NCBI GenBank assembly: GCA_029259745.1
Contig: JAJDEO010000043.1
Span: forward strand, 32,744-96,743
Direction of reading: 5' to 3'
DNA from: Planctomycetota bacterium
GTDB taxonomy: Bacteria; Planctomycetota; B15-G4
Length of the DNA stretch: 64,000 nucleotides
Below the pieces are notes generated by a model. That model saw only the letters and a program-made list of their open reading frames with translations, ran no database searches and had not been told where the DNA came from. Made by a program: the position numbers and the translations under genes. Below are positions 34,303 to 43,671 of this stretch, in pieces. The first letter of the stretch is position 1; the number at the start of each line of letters is the position of its first letter.

Positions 34303-35940
34303 ATGCCTTCACGCTCTTCGCGGCGAACAGCGCTGCTGCTTGCGATTGCCTTGTCTGCTTCGACCGACGCCGTGGCCCAGGCGCCCGAGCCCGAGCAGAT
34401 CCGCGCCGCCGGTGAACTCGTCGCACTCGACTTCAGCGACGACGAGATGGCCGCCATGGCGAGTCAACTCCTCGAGCACAAGCAAGCCTACACGCGCTTC
34501 CGTGGGGTTCCGCTCGACAACGACGTGATGCCGGCGCTGATCTTCGAGCCGCTCATGCCAGGCGTCGAGCTGCGCGCCGTCGAGCTGCCCGCGCGTCCGC
34601 TCGTCTTGCCATCCGTCACGCGCCCCGCCGACCTCGCAGACCTCGCCTTCGCGGACATCCCGACACTCGCCGCCCTCATCGCCGCGCGTGAAGTCTCGTG
34701 CCTCGAGATCACGGAGCTCTTCCTCGCCCGCCTGCGCCGTGCCGACGAGTCGCTCGAGTGCGTCATCGAGTTCACCGACGCGCGGGCCCGGCGCCAGGCG
34801 CAGCAGCTCGACGAGGAGCTCAGCCGCGGCCACTGGCGCGGAGTCCTGCACGGGATTCCCTGGGGCGCCAAGGACCTCCTCTCCGTGAAGGGGACGCGCA
34901 CGACCTGGGGCGCGGAACCCTATCGCGAGCAGCGCATCGAACACGATGCGACGGTGGTCGAGCGTCTCGACGCGGCCGGCGCGGTGCTGATCGCCAAGCT
35001 CTCGTTGGGCGCGCTGGCCTACGGCGACGTCTGGTTCGGCGGGACGACACGCAATCCGTGGAACCTCGCCGAGGGCAGCAGCGGCTCCTCGGCCGGACCG
35101 GCAGCGGCTGTTGCGGCGGGTGCCGTGCCGTTCGCGATCGGGTCGGAGACCTACGGCTCGATCGTCTCACCGTCGCAGCGCTGCGGTGTGTCTTCGCTGC
35201 GGCCCACGTTCGGACGCGTCAGCCGCGATGGCGCCATGGCGCTCGTGTGGTCGATGGACAAGCTCGGCCCGATGTGTCGCACTCTCGACGACACGGCGCT
35301 CGTGCTCGACGCCATCGCCGGGGCCGACGGCCGCGACCCGACGGCGCGCGACGTTCCGTTCACGGTTCCACGAGGCATCGCTGTTGCCGGCCTGCGCGTC
35401 GGCGTTCCGCGCGGCGCGTTCGACGGCCAGCCCCAGGCGCGTGTGCTCGACGAGCTGCGTGCGCTCGGCGTCGAGCTGATCGACATCGACGTCCCCGACC
35501 CGCAGTCGCGTTCGCTGAACCTCATGCTGCACGCCGAGGCCGCCGCTGCCTTCGACGAGATCACGCGCGACGGGCGCGATGACGAACTCACGCGCCAAGA
35601 TCCGAACGCCTGGCCGAACCTCTTCCGAGCAGCGCGCCTGATCCCGGCCGTCGAGTACATCCGCGCCGCGCGCCTGCGCACGCAGGTCATGCGCGCGACG
35701 AGCGCGGCCCTGGCCGGCGTCGACGTCGTCGTGCATCCACCCTATCGTCCGGACGCCTTCCTCATGCTCACGAACCACACTGGGCACCCCACCGTGGTCG
35801 CGCCCTGCGGGTTCCGTGAGGACGGCACGCCCTACTCGATCTGCTTCACGGGTCAGCTCTTCGACGAGGGTCGACTGATTGCCGTCGCCGGCGCCTGGCA
35901 GCGTTCGACGAACTACCACGAGCGTCACCCCGCGCCCTGA
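34303..35940 (+). CDS. Exported amidase-signature hydrolase
   Basis: A 545-residue amidase with a Sec-type signal peptide (RTALLLAIALSASTDAVAQ), hence predicted to act outside the cytoplasm. The Ser-cisSer-Lys triad is present: K190 in WGAKDLLSV, cis-Ser near 262 in EGSSGSSAGPAAAVAAG and nucleophile S286 in GSETYGSIVSP. Overall order resembles GatA-like amidases, but the N-terminal ~100 residues before AALIAAREVSCLEITELFLA are extra and of unknown role. No GatB or GatC genes are nearby, so a tRNA amidotransferase role is unlikely; amide or peptide-derived substrate turnover is more plausible. It begins 20 bp after upp. Confidence 0.88.
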   Translation: MPSRSSRRTALLLAIALSASTDAVAQAPEPEQIRAAGELVALDFSDDEMAAMASQLLEHKQAYTRFRGVPLDNDVMPALIFEPLMPGVELRAVELPARPLVLPSVTRPADLADLAFADIPTLAALIAAREVSCLEITELFLARLRRADESLECVIEFTDARARRQAQQLDEELSRGHWRGVLHGIPWGAKDLLSVKGTRTTWGAEPYREQRIEHDATVVERLDAAGAVLIAKLSLGALAYGDVWFGGTTRNPWNLAEGSSGSSAGPAAAVAAGAVPFAIGSETYGSIVSPSQRCGVSSLRPTFGRVSRDGAMALVWSMDKLGPMCRTLDDTALVLDAIAGADGRDPTARDVPFTVPRGIAVAGLRVGVPRGAFDGQPQARVLDELRALGVELIDIDVPDPQSRSLNLMLHAEAAAAFDEITRDGRDDELTRQDPNAWPNLFRAARLIPAVEYIRAARLRTQVMRATSAALAGVDVVVHPPYRPDAFLMLTNHTGHPTVVAPCGFREDGTPYSICFTGQLFDEGRLIAVAGAWQRSTNYHERHPAP

Positions 35941-38331
35941 TCAACGCCGCGCGAGACGCGCCTCGACGTCGGCGGCGAACTCGCGGTCGAACTCGTCCCA
36001 GTCGACATCCGAGAAGGCGACGCGCAGCGCCGAGATCGACGTGTGGTTGCTGACCAGGCGCTCGAGCAGCGTCGTGAATCGCTGCTGTTGGTCGGCGTTG
36101 CCCTCGCGCAAGAATGTCACGAAGGCCCAGGCCTGGGCGTAGTTCGACGCCGCATCGCGCATGAATGTCGTGGCGTCAGTGAACACGAACCGTTCGAGCG
36201 GGACGAGCCCGTCGCGCAAGGCGTCGCGATGCGCGGCCGGGACATGCCCGTCGAGACGCCAACGGCCACGGACGGTCTTGCCGTGTTCGTAGACCTCGGC
36301 GAGTCCTTCGTCGAGCCAACGCGGAACGTCGCGCACCACGCTGTGGAAGAGCTGGTGGAAGCCTTCGTGTCGGACGGTGGCGAGCATCTCGTCTTCGTTG
36401 GGCTGGTTCCAGATGACCAGCTGTCGCAGCGCGTGGCTGTACATGCCGGCCGTGCGGTGTGGCACCGCGCCGATCGCGTCCTGCACGTACTCGGTGTAGC
36501 CGTGGTCGCCGCTGAAAAGCAGCACGTCGAAGGGCTCGCCCTCGGGGACATCGAGGGCGAGGTCTTCGCAGATGAAACGATGGGCGTCCTCGAGCACCGC
36601 CGCGGCCTTGTCGCAGACGCGACTGTCGATGTCGCTCTTGACGCGATAGTGACGCGACTCGACGACGTACGTGCGCGGCCAGTCGGGCCCGCGCTCACCG
36701 TGCGTCACGCGCCGCTCCCAGCGCGCCAACTGCTCGGAACGCACGTCGGCCCCGCGTGCTCGCGCCAGCAGGTCGACAGCCTCGTCGAGCTGCCCCTCGC
36801 CGAGCGCGACGTCGACGAGCGCCTCCCACGGTGCCGGATGCCCCGGCACGTCGGCCGCGAGCGCCTCGAGTTCGCTCACGGCACGACCCGGTTGCCCGAG
36901 CGAGGAGTAGAGCCGCGCGAAGAGCGTGCGCGCCTCGACGTGCTCGTCGTCGAGCCGCAAGAGCGCGCGACAGTGCCGACGCGCCTCCATCGGACGCTCC
37001 ATGGCGATACAGAAGCGCGCCATCTCGAGCAGCCGCCACGGCTCGGGCAGGCCGGCGCGCCCCACGCCGAGCAACTCGAGGTAGGTCAGGCCGAGGTCGT
37101 ACTCGCCACGCCGCCAGTGCCGATCGACCTTGGCCATGCGCAGTGAGTCGGACAGCGACGTCGACGGAGTGGAACTCGACGCCTCCCAACCGGTCGTCGC
37201 CGGGCTTGGCTCACCGGCGAGCCACTCGGGCAGTGGCGGCACATAGCTGCGTTCGAAGACGGCGCGACGCATGCGCAGCTCGGCGTCGAGTAGACCACGG
37301 ATCCACCCGTTGGCGCCTTCACCCTCGAGCAAGATCTCGTCGAACGTTGCCTCGACATCGCGACGATGCGACTGCGGAAAGCCCAACGCCACCGACCCGT
37401 AACGCTCGCTCCGTTTTTTGCAGCGCAGCACGGTTCCTCCCGACATCCGGGCCGTCACCGCGGTCGACGAGACTTCCACCTCGACACGGTAGGAACCACT
37501 GCTGTGTGCAACCGGATGGCTGCGTTCGTCGAGGATCTCGGTCATCCCGTCGCGCATGTGGATGAGCCGATCGACGCGCTTCCACGTCTTCGACGAGCGC
37601 GACGAACCGAATGTCCCCTCGAGCGTGCGCGTGACGACGTACGCTTCGTCGTGAGCCAAACCGACGAGCACCACCGGGCGCTCCCAGTGCACGTCCGAGT
37701 GCCCTTCGAGCGACACCTTGAAAGGGCCGGAGAAATCGAGCGGATGGACGCGCAGCGAGGCCCAGCCGTCGGGGGCCGGGTGACGTTCGAAGTCGTCGAA
37801 AGTCGCAGGCGTGTAGCGCACCTTCACGCGGTTCATCGACTTGTTGAACTTCAGCAGCTCCCCGGAGATGAGCGCATCGTGTTCGGTGTCTCCGTGGTCG
37901 CGCCAGAAGGCGCTGCGACGCAGATCGAGCTCGATCGCGCCCGCACGCCGCACGACATAGTCGGCGCCCTCGTGCTCGTCGAGCAACCCGAGCAACTCGC
38001 GATGGGCCCGGTCCCAATGACCGTCGCCCATGAGTTCATGGATTGCCCCGAGATCGTGCTCGAAGCGCACGGCCCGGGCCGTGCCCACGCGTCGCGTCAC
38101 GCGACCGGCAGGCGCCATCGGAGCCGCGGCCAGCGGTTTGCGTGTGCTCGGCGTCGTGCGCGCGCTCGGCTGCGACGTCGCGCCGCGCGCTGACGAAGTG
38201 CCGGACGGGGCGACGGAGCGCTGCGCGAACGGCTCGGCCACCATCAGCGCGACGACCACGAGGGCAGCGCAGGGAAATCGCAGCCCGCGCCCCGCGCCGA
38301 CCGTCCGTGCCACTTCGCCGTTCTCGATCAC
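35941..38331 (-). CDS. TPR protein with DUF1570-type HEGFH domain
   Basis: A 796-residue protein. An N-terminal hydrophobic segment (residues ~18-36, FPCAALVVVALMVAEPFAQ) acts as signal or anchor. Residues ~60-390 contain a beta-rich region (RVHPLDFSGPFKVSLEGHSD; SGSYRVEVEVSSTAVTARMS) resembling a concanavalin-like fold. Residues ~400-530 are TPR-like helices (GRAVSELEALAADVPGHPA). The C-terminal ~240 residues form a DUF1570/gluzincin-like domain with VRHEGFHQLFHSVV and, further on, WLDEGLAEVYE, giving a possible HExxH...E zinc site. This combination is common in Planctomycetota. Exported metallopeptidase activity is inferred from the motif, not proven. It is convergent with the amidase gene with no spacing. 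Confidence 0.82.
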   Translation of the reverse strand: MIENGEVARTVGAGRGLRFPCAALVVVALMVAEPFAQRSVAPSGTSSARGATSQPSARTTPSTRKPLAAAPMAPAGRVTRRVGTARAVRFEHDLGAIHELMGDGHWDRAHRELLGLLDEHEGADYVVRRAGAIELDLRRSAFWRDHGDTEHDALISGELLKFNKSMNRVKVRYTPATFDDFERHPAPDGWASLRVHPLDFSGPFKVSLEGHSDVHWERPVVLVGLAHDEAYVVTRTLEGTFGSSRSSKTWKRVDRLIHMRDGMTEILDERSHPVAHSSGSYRVEVEVSSTAVTARMSGGTVLRCKKRSERYGSVALGFPQSHRRDVEATFDEILLEGEGANGWIRGLLDAELRMRRAVFERSYVPPLPEWLAGEPSPATTGWEASSSTPSTSLSDSLRMAKVDRHWRRGEYDLGLTYLELLGVGRAGLPEPWRLLEMARFCIAMERPMEARRHCRALLRLDDEHVEARTLFARLYSSLGQPGRAVSELEALAADVPGHPAPWEALVDVALGEGQLDEAVDLLARARGADVRSEQLARWERRVTHGERGPDWPRTYVVESRHYRVKSDIDSRVCDKAAAVLEDAHRFICEDLALDVPEGEPFDVLLFSGDHGYTEYVQDAIGAVPHRTAGMYSHALRQLVIWNQPNEDEMLATVRHEGFHQLFHSVVRDVPRWLDEGLAEVYEHGKTVRGRWRLDGHVPAAHRDALRDGLVPLERFVFTDATTFMRDAASNYAQAWAFVTFLREGNADQQQRFTTLLERLVSNHTSISALRVAFSDVDWDEFDREFAADVEARLARR

Positions 38332-38407
38332 CGCGTCGCCTCGCCCTGATCAGACTTCTGCGCCCCGCGCGCTGCACGGACAACCCGCGCGCGCCCGGCG
38401 CCCCACC

Positions 38408-38573
38408 CTAGCAGAGCGCTGAAAGACTCATTCGGCGTGCGGCGCGCACCCCGTCGCCCTCAGCGCCGCGTGAAAGCCTCGACGAATCCGCTGATTCGCC
38501 TGCGTTTCCACACCGCGGTGAGAACATCTGGTCACGCACCGCTCACTCGAAGCAGTTCTTCAACACCTGCTAG
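38408..38573. repeat. R2 inverted-repeat element, copy b, in a 475-bp non-coding gap
   Basis: 166 bp running from CTAGCAGAGCGCTGAAAGAC to CTGCTAG; reading inward from the right gives CTAGCAGGTGTTGAAGAACT. Both ends carry an intact CTAG. The core TCGACGAATCCGCTGATTCG followed by CCTGCGTTTCC is shared with copies a and c. This copy is not next to a stop codon. Nothing else was recognised between 38332 and 38806. Confidence 0.75.
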
Positions 38574-38806
38574 CCCGGACTTCTCGCAGCGATCTGCTGC
38601 GACCGCGCCTCTGCCTTCATGGCGGCGTTGGAACGGCACGTCCGTCCCTCAACGACCACGAACAGGTCGCCTCCGGTCAGAAGCCCGGTTCCGCCTTGCT
38701 TCAAAGACACAGGCACGCTCTCGCGACGATCATCGTGAGAAGTCCGCGCTCTCTAGCAGACCGTCGGTCACGTGTGACGCATCGAGATGGGACAGTCCGA
38801 CACCCA

Positions 38807-39571
38807 TCAGTGGCGCCAGGCGCGCACGGCGGCCGGACGACCCGGCTGCAGTGCCGAGGCGGCCTCGACATCGAGGTACCAGGTGCCGTGGCGGGCCAAC
38901 TGCGCAGGCAGCGCCGCCGGCGCCCACGGCCCTTCCAGACACCGCGCGACAACCTCCGCCACGCCGAGTCCGCTGGCGACGACGATCAGCTCGCGCGCCG
39001 CAGCGATGACCGGCGGCGTGATCGTGAGCCGCGCCCGTGGTGGGCGGTCGACGTGAACGGAGACGGCGCGCGTGTCGAAGTTCGTCAGACCGCGCTGGTG
39101 CGGAACGAGTGACGCCACCGAGCCGTCCGTACGAACTTCGAGCAGCAGCACGTCGAGCGCCTCGGGAAGCTGTTCGGCGTAGCGTCGCGCCGCCTCGTCG
39201 CGATCACCGGCCTCACCGTGCGGGCGATGAAACGCCAACGGCTGCACGGGTGCCGGCAGACGCCCATCGGCGGCGGGGCTGTGTTCACCGCCGACGAGGG
39301 CATCCGAGATCTGACGAAAACGGCTGCGTGGATCGGTCGGCGGCACACAGCACTCATCGATCGGAAAGATTTCGATGCGAGTCCATGGAACGCGATGCCG
39401 TCCGGGACGCGAGGCGAGATTGTGCGCAATCGCGCATGAAACACCGCCCGTGCCGAGCCCGAATCCGACCGTCCCCCGCACGGCGACGACTTCGCACAGC
39501 GCGTCTGCCAACCGCGACGCAACCTGGCGAACCAGTGCGTCTCGATCTGCCGTCACGACTCGCGCAGCCAT
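38807..39571 (-). CDS. 6-phosphogluconolactonase/glucosamine-6-phosphate-isomerase-like protein with altered catalytic motifs
   Basis: A 254-residue protein of the DevB/Pgl fold. The N-terminus (GTVGFGLGTGGVSCAIAHNL) matches the sugar-phosphate loop, and ARLTITPPVIAAARELIVVA is the conserved C-terminal strand-helix. Two signature sites differ. The usual D-E-R of the WVDERCVP region reads PIDECCVPPTDPRSRF, so the Arg is Cys. The usual G-x-D-G-H-x-A-S-L reads VRTDGSVASLVP, so the His is Ser. This suggests either lost lactonase activity or a changed substrate. It is a standalone gene with no zwf or gnd nearby. ATG/GTG choice at 39571 follows MAARVVTADRDALVRQVA. Confidence 0.75.
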   Translation of the reverse strand: MAARVVTADRDALVRQVASRLADALCEVVAVRGTVGFGLGTGGVSCAIAHNLASRPGRHRVPWTRIEIFPIDECCVPPTDPRSRFRQISDALVGGEHSPAADGRLPAPVQPLAFHRPHGEAGDRDEAARRYAEQLPEALDVLLLEVRTDGSVASLVPHQRGLTNFDTRAVSVHVDRPPRARLTITPPVIAAARELIVVASGLGVAEVVARCLEGPWAPAALPAQLARHGTWYLDVEAASALQPGRPAAVRAWRH

Positions 39572-39639
39572 CGATTCCTCCGTGTGAGAGATCCAACGTC
39601 TGCGAGAGAATACCCCCCGACCAGAGCCCTCGACAGGGC

Positions 39640-39668
39640 TTGACGCGCGCTCTACACGTGCCTACTGT
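39640..39668 (+). promoter_or_regulatory. Predicted sigma-70-type promoter of the small-ORF unit
   Basis: TTGACG (39640-39645), 17-bp spacer, TACTGT (39663-39668). It is among the best promoter matches in the window and points toward the small genes at 39723 and 39851, which lack any other upstream gene on their strand. Confidence 0.45.
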
Positions 39669-39722
39669 CGGTCACTTCTGGGAGGGGGGCCAGTCAGGGG
39701 ACTCCTCCCCCGCGAAGATGGC

Positions 39723-39839
39723 ATGGGCGTCGTCACGTGGAAGCAGCGAGCAGCTCGGGACCCCGTCGCCTGCACTTCGGGAGCCCTCAGCGTGAGCCAC
39801 TCGTTGACCGTGTCCCTGACCGTCGAGGACGACGAGTGA
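39723..39839 (+). CDS. Possible 38-residue peptide ORF
   Basis: ATG 39723 to TGA 39839 encodes MGVVTWKQRAARDPVACTSG and a C-terminal part SVSHSLTVSLTVEDDE. The ribosome-binding site is poor, and an inner GTG at 39792 could give an even shorter product. It ends 11 bp before the start of the 99-residue gene, so it may be a leader peptide or simply untranslated leader. Confidence 0.2.
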   Translation: MGVVTWKQRAARDPVACTSGALSVSHSLTVSLTVEDDE

Positions 39840-39850
39840 GGAGCAAGACG

Positions 39851-40150
39851 ATGAGCTTCCCGGGGACCATTCCGTACGAAGTCACCTTCAACGGATCCAA
39901 CCGCGCGACCATCAACATATCGGGGACGCCGGGAGGCCAGACGATCGAGGTTCTGTGGAACGGCGCCAACGTCTACGGACCGACCGACACGAACGAAGCC
40001 GACCAAGCGAACATCCCCGCGACCTACGTTCCGGGATCCGAGAACACTCTGCGCGTCCAGCTGACGGATGGCGGCAGCCAGCCCTACTCCAAGGGCGGGA
40101 TCGACGACGACGACGGTTCTACACAGGCCGGCGCGTTGCCGCAGGTCTGA
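39851..40150 (+). CDS. Small beta-rich hypothetical protein
   Basis: A 99-residue protein beginning MSFPGTIPYEVTFNGSNRAT behind a strong GAGGAG site 9 bp upstream. Alternating hydrophobic residues (ATINISG, TIEVLWNG, TLRVQLTDGG) suggest an Ig-like beta-sandwich, followed by a flexible acidic tail (GGIDDDDGSTQAGALPQV). It has no signal peptide, transmembrane helix or recognised family. It is expressed from its own predicted promoter and is convergent with the secreted CHAT protease gene, their stops 28 bp apart. Function unknown. Confidence 0.65.
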   Translation: MSFPGTIPYEVTFNGSNRATINISGTPGGQTIEVLWNGANVYGPTDTNEADQANIPATYVPGSENTLRVQLTDGGSQPYSKGGIDDDDGSTQAGALPQV

Positions 40151-40178
40151 AGGCGGCGGCCGCCGCGCCGGCAGCGTG

Positions 40179-43100
40179 TCACGGTGCCGCGCCGATACTC
40201 CCTGTGTACACGAACGACGACCAGAGGTACGGGTGGCCGTCTGCGATCGTGGTGCGTCGTCCGCGCACGCGTCCACCGCGTGTCCCACCCACCTCGACGC
40301 TGCGCGTTCCACCGAGCGACGCGACGAGATCGGCGACAGACGACTCGAGTACGTGTCGACGCGCTCGAGTGAGCGCCTCACCGGCACCCTGACCGCCCTC
40401 GAGGTAGCCCTCGTAGAACGAACTCATGAGCGCTGCCGTCGTCGCATCCTGCACGCGCCAAAGCGTCGCCACGACACCGCGCGCACCGGCCGACGTGAAC
40501 GCGTTCGCGAGCGAGTCGACGCGCTGCGACATGCGCTCGAGGCCCGCGGCCGTGTCGCAAGCCGAGAGCACGACGAGGCTCGTCGACAGTTTGAGGGCAC
40601 GGATGTCCTCGGCGCTCAGGATGCCGTCGGTGAAGGCCAGTCCGGCCGACCGTGGATCGTCGCCGGCCGAACCGTGCACGGCAAAGTGCAGAACGTCGTA
40701 GTCGACGAGCTCCCCGAGCATCGCCGCGCGCGTGGCGCGCTCGCCGAGTCGGAGGTGGACGCGCGCGCCGCCGAGTTGCTTGATCGCCTGGGCTTCGTCC
40801 CGCGTGTGCGGGAGATCGGTGAGCGTGTCGGTGCCATAGCGCCACTTCGCGGCCTCGGCGCCGTAGTCGGGCGCAGCCGCCACCAGCATCGAGCGCGTGT
40901 TGACGGGACCGTCGACCCCACCCAGAACCGTCGCGACGGCCGACGCGTAGTGGACATCGAACTGCGTGAGCACGAACGGGACGTCGGCGAAGGTCTGCGC
41001 GTCGCGACTCGCCTCGTGCACGAGCGCCTCGAAGGGAAGGTGCGCGAGCCACGGCGTCGGGACAACGATGAGACTTCGGCAGCGCTCGAGGAGCGCCGGC
41101 TCGACGACTGCGGCGACCAGGTCACGCCACAGGGCATGACCATCGCGCTCGACCGTTGCGATGTCGTGCAGGTGACCGACGTCGGAAAGCCCACGGCGAT
41201 AGTTCAACACGCGCTGCTGCAGCTCTGCGGCGTCACCGACGCGGTGGTGTTCGATTCCGTGACGCGTGACGACGTAGGCATAGAGAGCGTCGAAGCCGTT
41301 CGCGTAGCGCACGACGACGAGGTCCTCGGGGAGTGTGTCCGTGAGGTCGCGCGGCGCCGCGGGTGTCTGAACATCGGACGTTCCGAGCAACGACCAACGG
41401 TCGGCGATGCGCAACCCCTCGTCGATCACGTCGGCGCTCGTCTCGCCATGCGCGAGGTGTGCCGCGATGCGGTCCTGGTCGATGTACGCCCACTCGGCGA
41501 GTTCTCCGCGCGCCAGGCGACGCGACACGTCATCGACGTTCTGCGCGCCGCGAAGGCTCTGCGGAACCAACGTCTCGACGACGGCACGCTGACGCTCGAC
41601 CTCTTCGAGATCGTCCATTGCCAAAGCCACGCGTGCCACGATGGCGCGCGCGGAGATCTTGGTCATCGGCCGCCCCGACATGTCGGCGTGCGTCAATGCG
41701 AGGAGGGCCGGTGCGCGAAGCTCGGCAGGCGGAACGCCGCGTTCGAGGTCGAGCTCGACGAGCAGTTTCTGCATCACCGCGATCGCGACGTGATCGTGTC
41801 GTTCGAACGCCGACGCGAGCGCCGACGTCGCCAAGGCGCGCGCCTCGGCCGCTCGTTCAGGGACGAGACTGTGATGCACGGCGAGGAAGTACTGCAGCTC
41901 GTCGATCATCTCGGGTTCGCCGACATCCTCGGCCACAGCAAGCGCCCGCTCGTACAGATCGAGCGTCGTGCGCCACTCCTGTGACCAGCGCACGTCATCG
42001 GCGTCGAGTGGACGCCGGCCCAGGAACTCGGCGAAGAACACACCGGCCGCACGCAGCGCGGCGTAACCGATGTCACGATCGTCGAGCCCGTCGGTCAGCT
42101 CGACGGCTGCACGCGCGAGGTCGCGGCCCTGGACGGCGAATCCCAGCCTTGCCAGCGCGCGCCCGTGCATCGACATCAGGCCCGCCTCGCGGGAGACATC
42201 ACCGACTTCGCGCGCGCGCCGCGCAGCCGCAGTGAGATGCTGCACTTCGCCCCAACGATCGCCGCGCGTTGCCGCAAGCGTCGCCGCCCGTCCCATGTCA
42301 TCGATCTCGTGGGATGGGCCCAGCTGCAGTGACTGGAGATGCTCGAGCACGCGTTCGGCGTGATCGACGTCGCCCGACTGTCGTGCGCGCTCGAAGGCCC
42401 GCTCGAAGGCGGGGCGCACGACGCGGGGATCGGCGCACTCAGTGCCGTAAGCACAGGCAAGAGCCCAGCGTTCGTCGCGCTGCGAGACCTCGGCCAGTGC
42501 CTCCCCGATCACCAAGAGAGAGTCGAGCCCGAAGCCCGGCAGTGCGCGCGGATCGGACACTTCGCCGAGAATCTTGAAAGCCTCGGTCGCCGCGCTGAGA
42601 GTCGCGGGGCGGTCGTCCGTCGTCGTTGCGAGACAGACAAGTGCGTTGTAGCGGCGCTGCCACTCGTCGGTGCTGCTCGGCTTGGCGACCACTGCGAGCA
42701 ACGCCTCGGCCGACTCCCGCGCAAGATCGCGGTGCCCAAAGAGGGCGTGCATGTCCATGACGCCGTTGAGGACTTCGGCCTCGAAGCGCGTTCCCGCGCA
42801 GGGCACGACGAGCGACTTCAGAGCTGCGAGTGCACGGCCCTCACAGCGCGCCAGCGAGAGATCGGACGCAGCCCAGATGCGACGCTCGAGGGCGTCCTCC
42901 TTGCTCCCGTCCCGCTCGAAGTCCTGCGCGACACGTTCGTGGTGTTCGGCGCGCGCCACATAGGCAGCGCGACTGCGAGCCGCGTCGACATGTGCGTCGG
43001 CATCCGAGGCGCGGACGAGGTAGAGCCAGAGCTCGCCGGCACCCTCGACTCGGAAGTCGACGGCCGACACGCGGACATCGTCGAGGCCGACGTTGTACTC

Positions 43101-43364
43101 GCTGAAGTTCGGCACCAGCTCGAAGGTCGTCGGGTTCTTTGCGCGCGGGGTCCACGAACACGGCGTCGACGAAAAGTTCGCGACCTGGAGCGTGAGACGG
43201 CCGGCAGCCGGGATCGCGACGCGCACGTCACGCGGCACGCCGCTCTCGAGGACGAGGTGGTTCTCGCCCTCCGCGAGTTCGAGCACGCCTTCGTCAGCGG
43301 CCCCGACCAACCCACCAAGAGCCAGCGCTGCTGCCAGTACGGCGCGTGTTGTCATCACTGTCAC
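40179..43364 (-). CDS. Secreted CHAT-domain protease with TPR-like repeats
   Basis: A 1061-residue protein. An N-terminal signal peptide (TRAVLAAALALGGLVGAADE) is followed by a beta-rich segment (residues ~25-120), a long helical TPR-like region (~125-690) and a C-terminal CHAT caspase-like domain (~700-1061). The catalytic pair is visible as H897 in LHFAVHGSA and C936 in VVLSACDTAAG; the domain ends in the usual HPYLWSSFVYTG. CHAT proteases usually act in the cytoplasm with effector partners; export of this one is predicted from its signal peptide. ATG 43364 or the nearby 43355 could be the start. It is divergent from the 1219-residue secreted protein gene across 307 bp. Confidence 0.9.
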   Translation of the reverse strand: MTVMTTRAVLAAALALGGLVGAADEGVLELAEGENHLVLESGVPRDVRVAIPAAGRLTLQVANFSSTPCSWTPRAKNPTTFELVPNFSEYNVGLDDVRVSAVDFRVEGAGELWLYLVRASDADAHVDAARSRAAYVARAEHHERVAQDFERDGSKEDALERRIWAASDLSLARCEGRALAALKSLVVPCAGTRFEAEVLNGVMDMHALFGHRDLARESAEALLAVVAKPSSTDEWQRRYNALVCLATTTDDRPATLSAATEAFKILGEVSDPRALPGFGLDSLLVIGEALAEVSQRDERWALACAYGTECADPRVVRPAFERAFERARQSGDVDHAERVLEHLQSLQLGPSHEIDDMGRAATLAATRGDRWGEVQHLTAAARRAREVGDVSREAGLMSMHGRALARLGFAVQGRDLARAAVELTDGLDDRDIGYAALRAAGVFFAEFLGRRPLDADDVRWSQEWRTTLDLYERALAVAEDVGEPEMIDELQYFLAVHHSLVPERAAEARALATSALASAFERHDHVAIAVMQKLLVELDLERGVPPAELRAPALLALTHADMSGRPMTKISARAIVARVALAMDDLEEVERQRAVVETLVPQSLRGAQNVDDVSRRLARGELAEWAYIDQDRIAAHLAHGETSADVIDEGLRIADRWSLLGTSDVQTPAAPRDLTDTLPEDLVVVRYANGFDALYAYVVTRHGIEHHRVGDAAELQQRVLNYRRGLSDVGHLHDIATVERDGHALWRDLVAAVVEPALLERCRSLIVVPTPWLAHLPFEALVHEASRDAQTFADVPFVLTQFDVHYASAVATVLGGVDGPVNTRSMLVAAAPDYGAEAAKWRYGTDTLTDLPHTRDEAQAIKQLGGARVHLRLGERATRAAMLGELVDYDVLHFAVHGSAGDDPRSAGLAFTDGILSAEDIRALKLSTSLVVLSACDTAAGLERMSQRVDSLANAFTSAGARGVVATLWRVQDATTAALMSSFYEGYLEGGQGAGEALTRARRHVLESSVADLVASLGGTRSVEVGGTRGGRVRGRRTTIADGHPYLWSSFVYTGSIGAAP

Positions 43365-43671
43365 GTCCTCACTCCTCTCGAAGCATCCGCGGCCCTGCGG
43401 AGCGTCGTTCTGATCCCGATCCTACGTCGAGCGCACGCGTTGTCCGCGCGCCCGCCCCGGCGCTTTCCAGGGGGTTGCGGTCCGGGCGATCTGGAACGGG
43501 GTCGCCCCACACACCGTGCGGCGCAGTTTCCTCACTCTTGGCGAGCGGACGCTGGCGCCGAAGCGAAGCGCAATTGCGAATCTCGTTGCACGTTTCACCC
43601 GCCGATTTCGCCTTGGGAGGTAACTTGAACGGTGCGCCGACGCCCGAATCGTCCCGCTCCCCGACACCGAG
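43365..43671. other. 307-bp divergent intergenic region
   Basis: This lies between the divergent starts of the CHAT gene and the large secreted repeat protein. It must hold both promoters, but no pair of hexamers stands out. It is GC-rich with one AT-richer patch around 43565-43590. No gene or repeat element was recognised. Confidence 0.4.

Noticed and set aside
39690..39713. GGAGGGGGG...CCTCCCCC as a hairpin in the small-unit leader
   Set aside because: The two arms are mirror-like rather than complementary and do not form a good stem.
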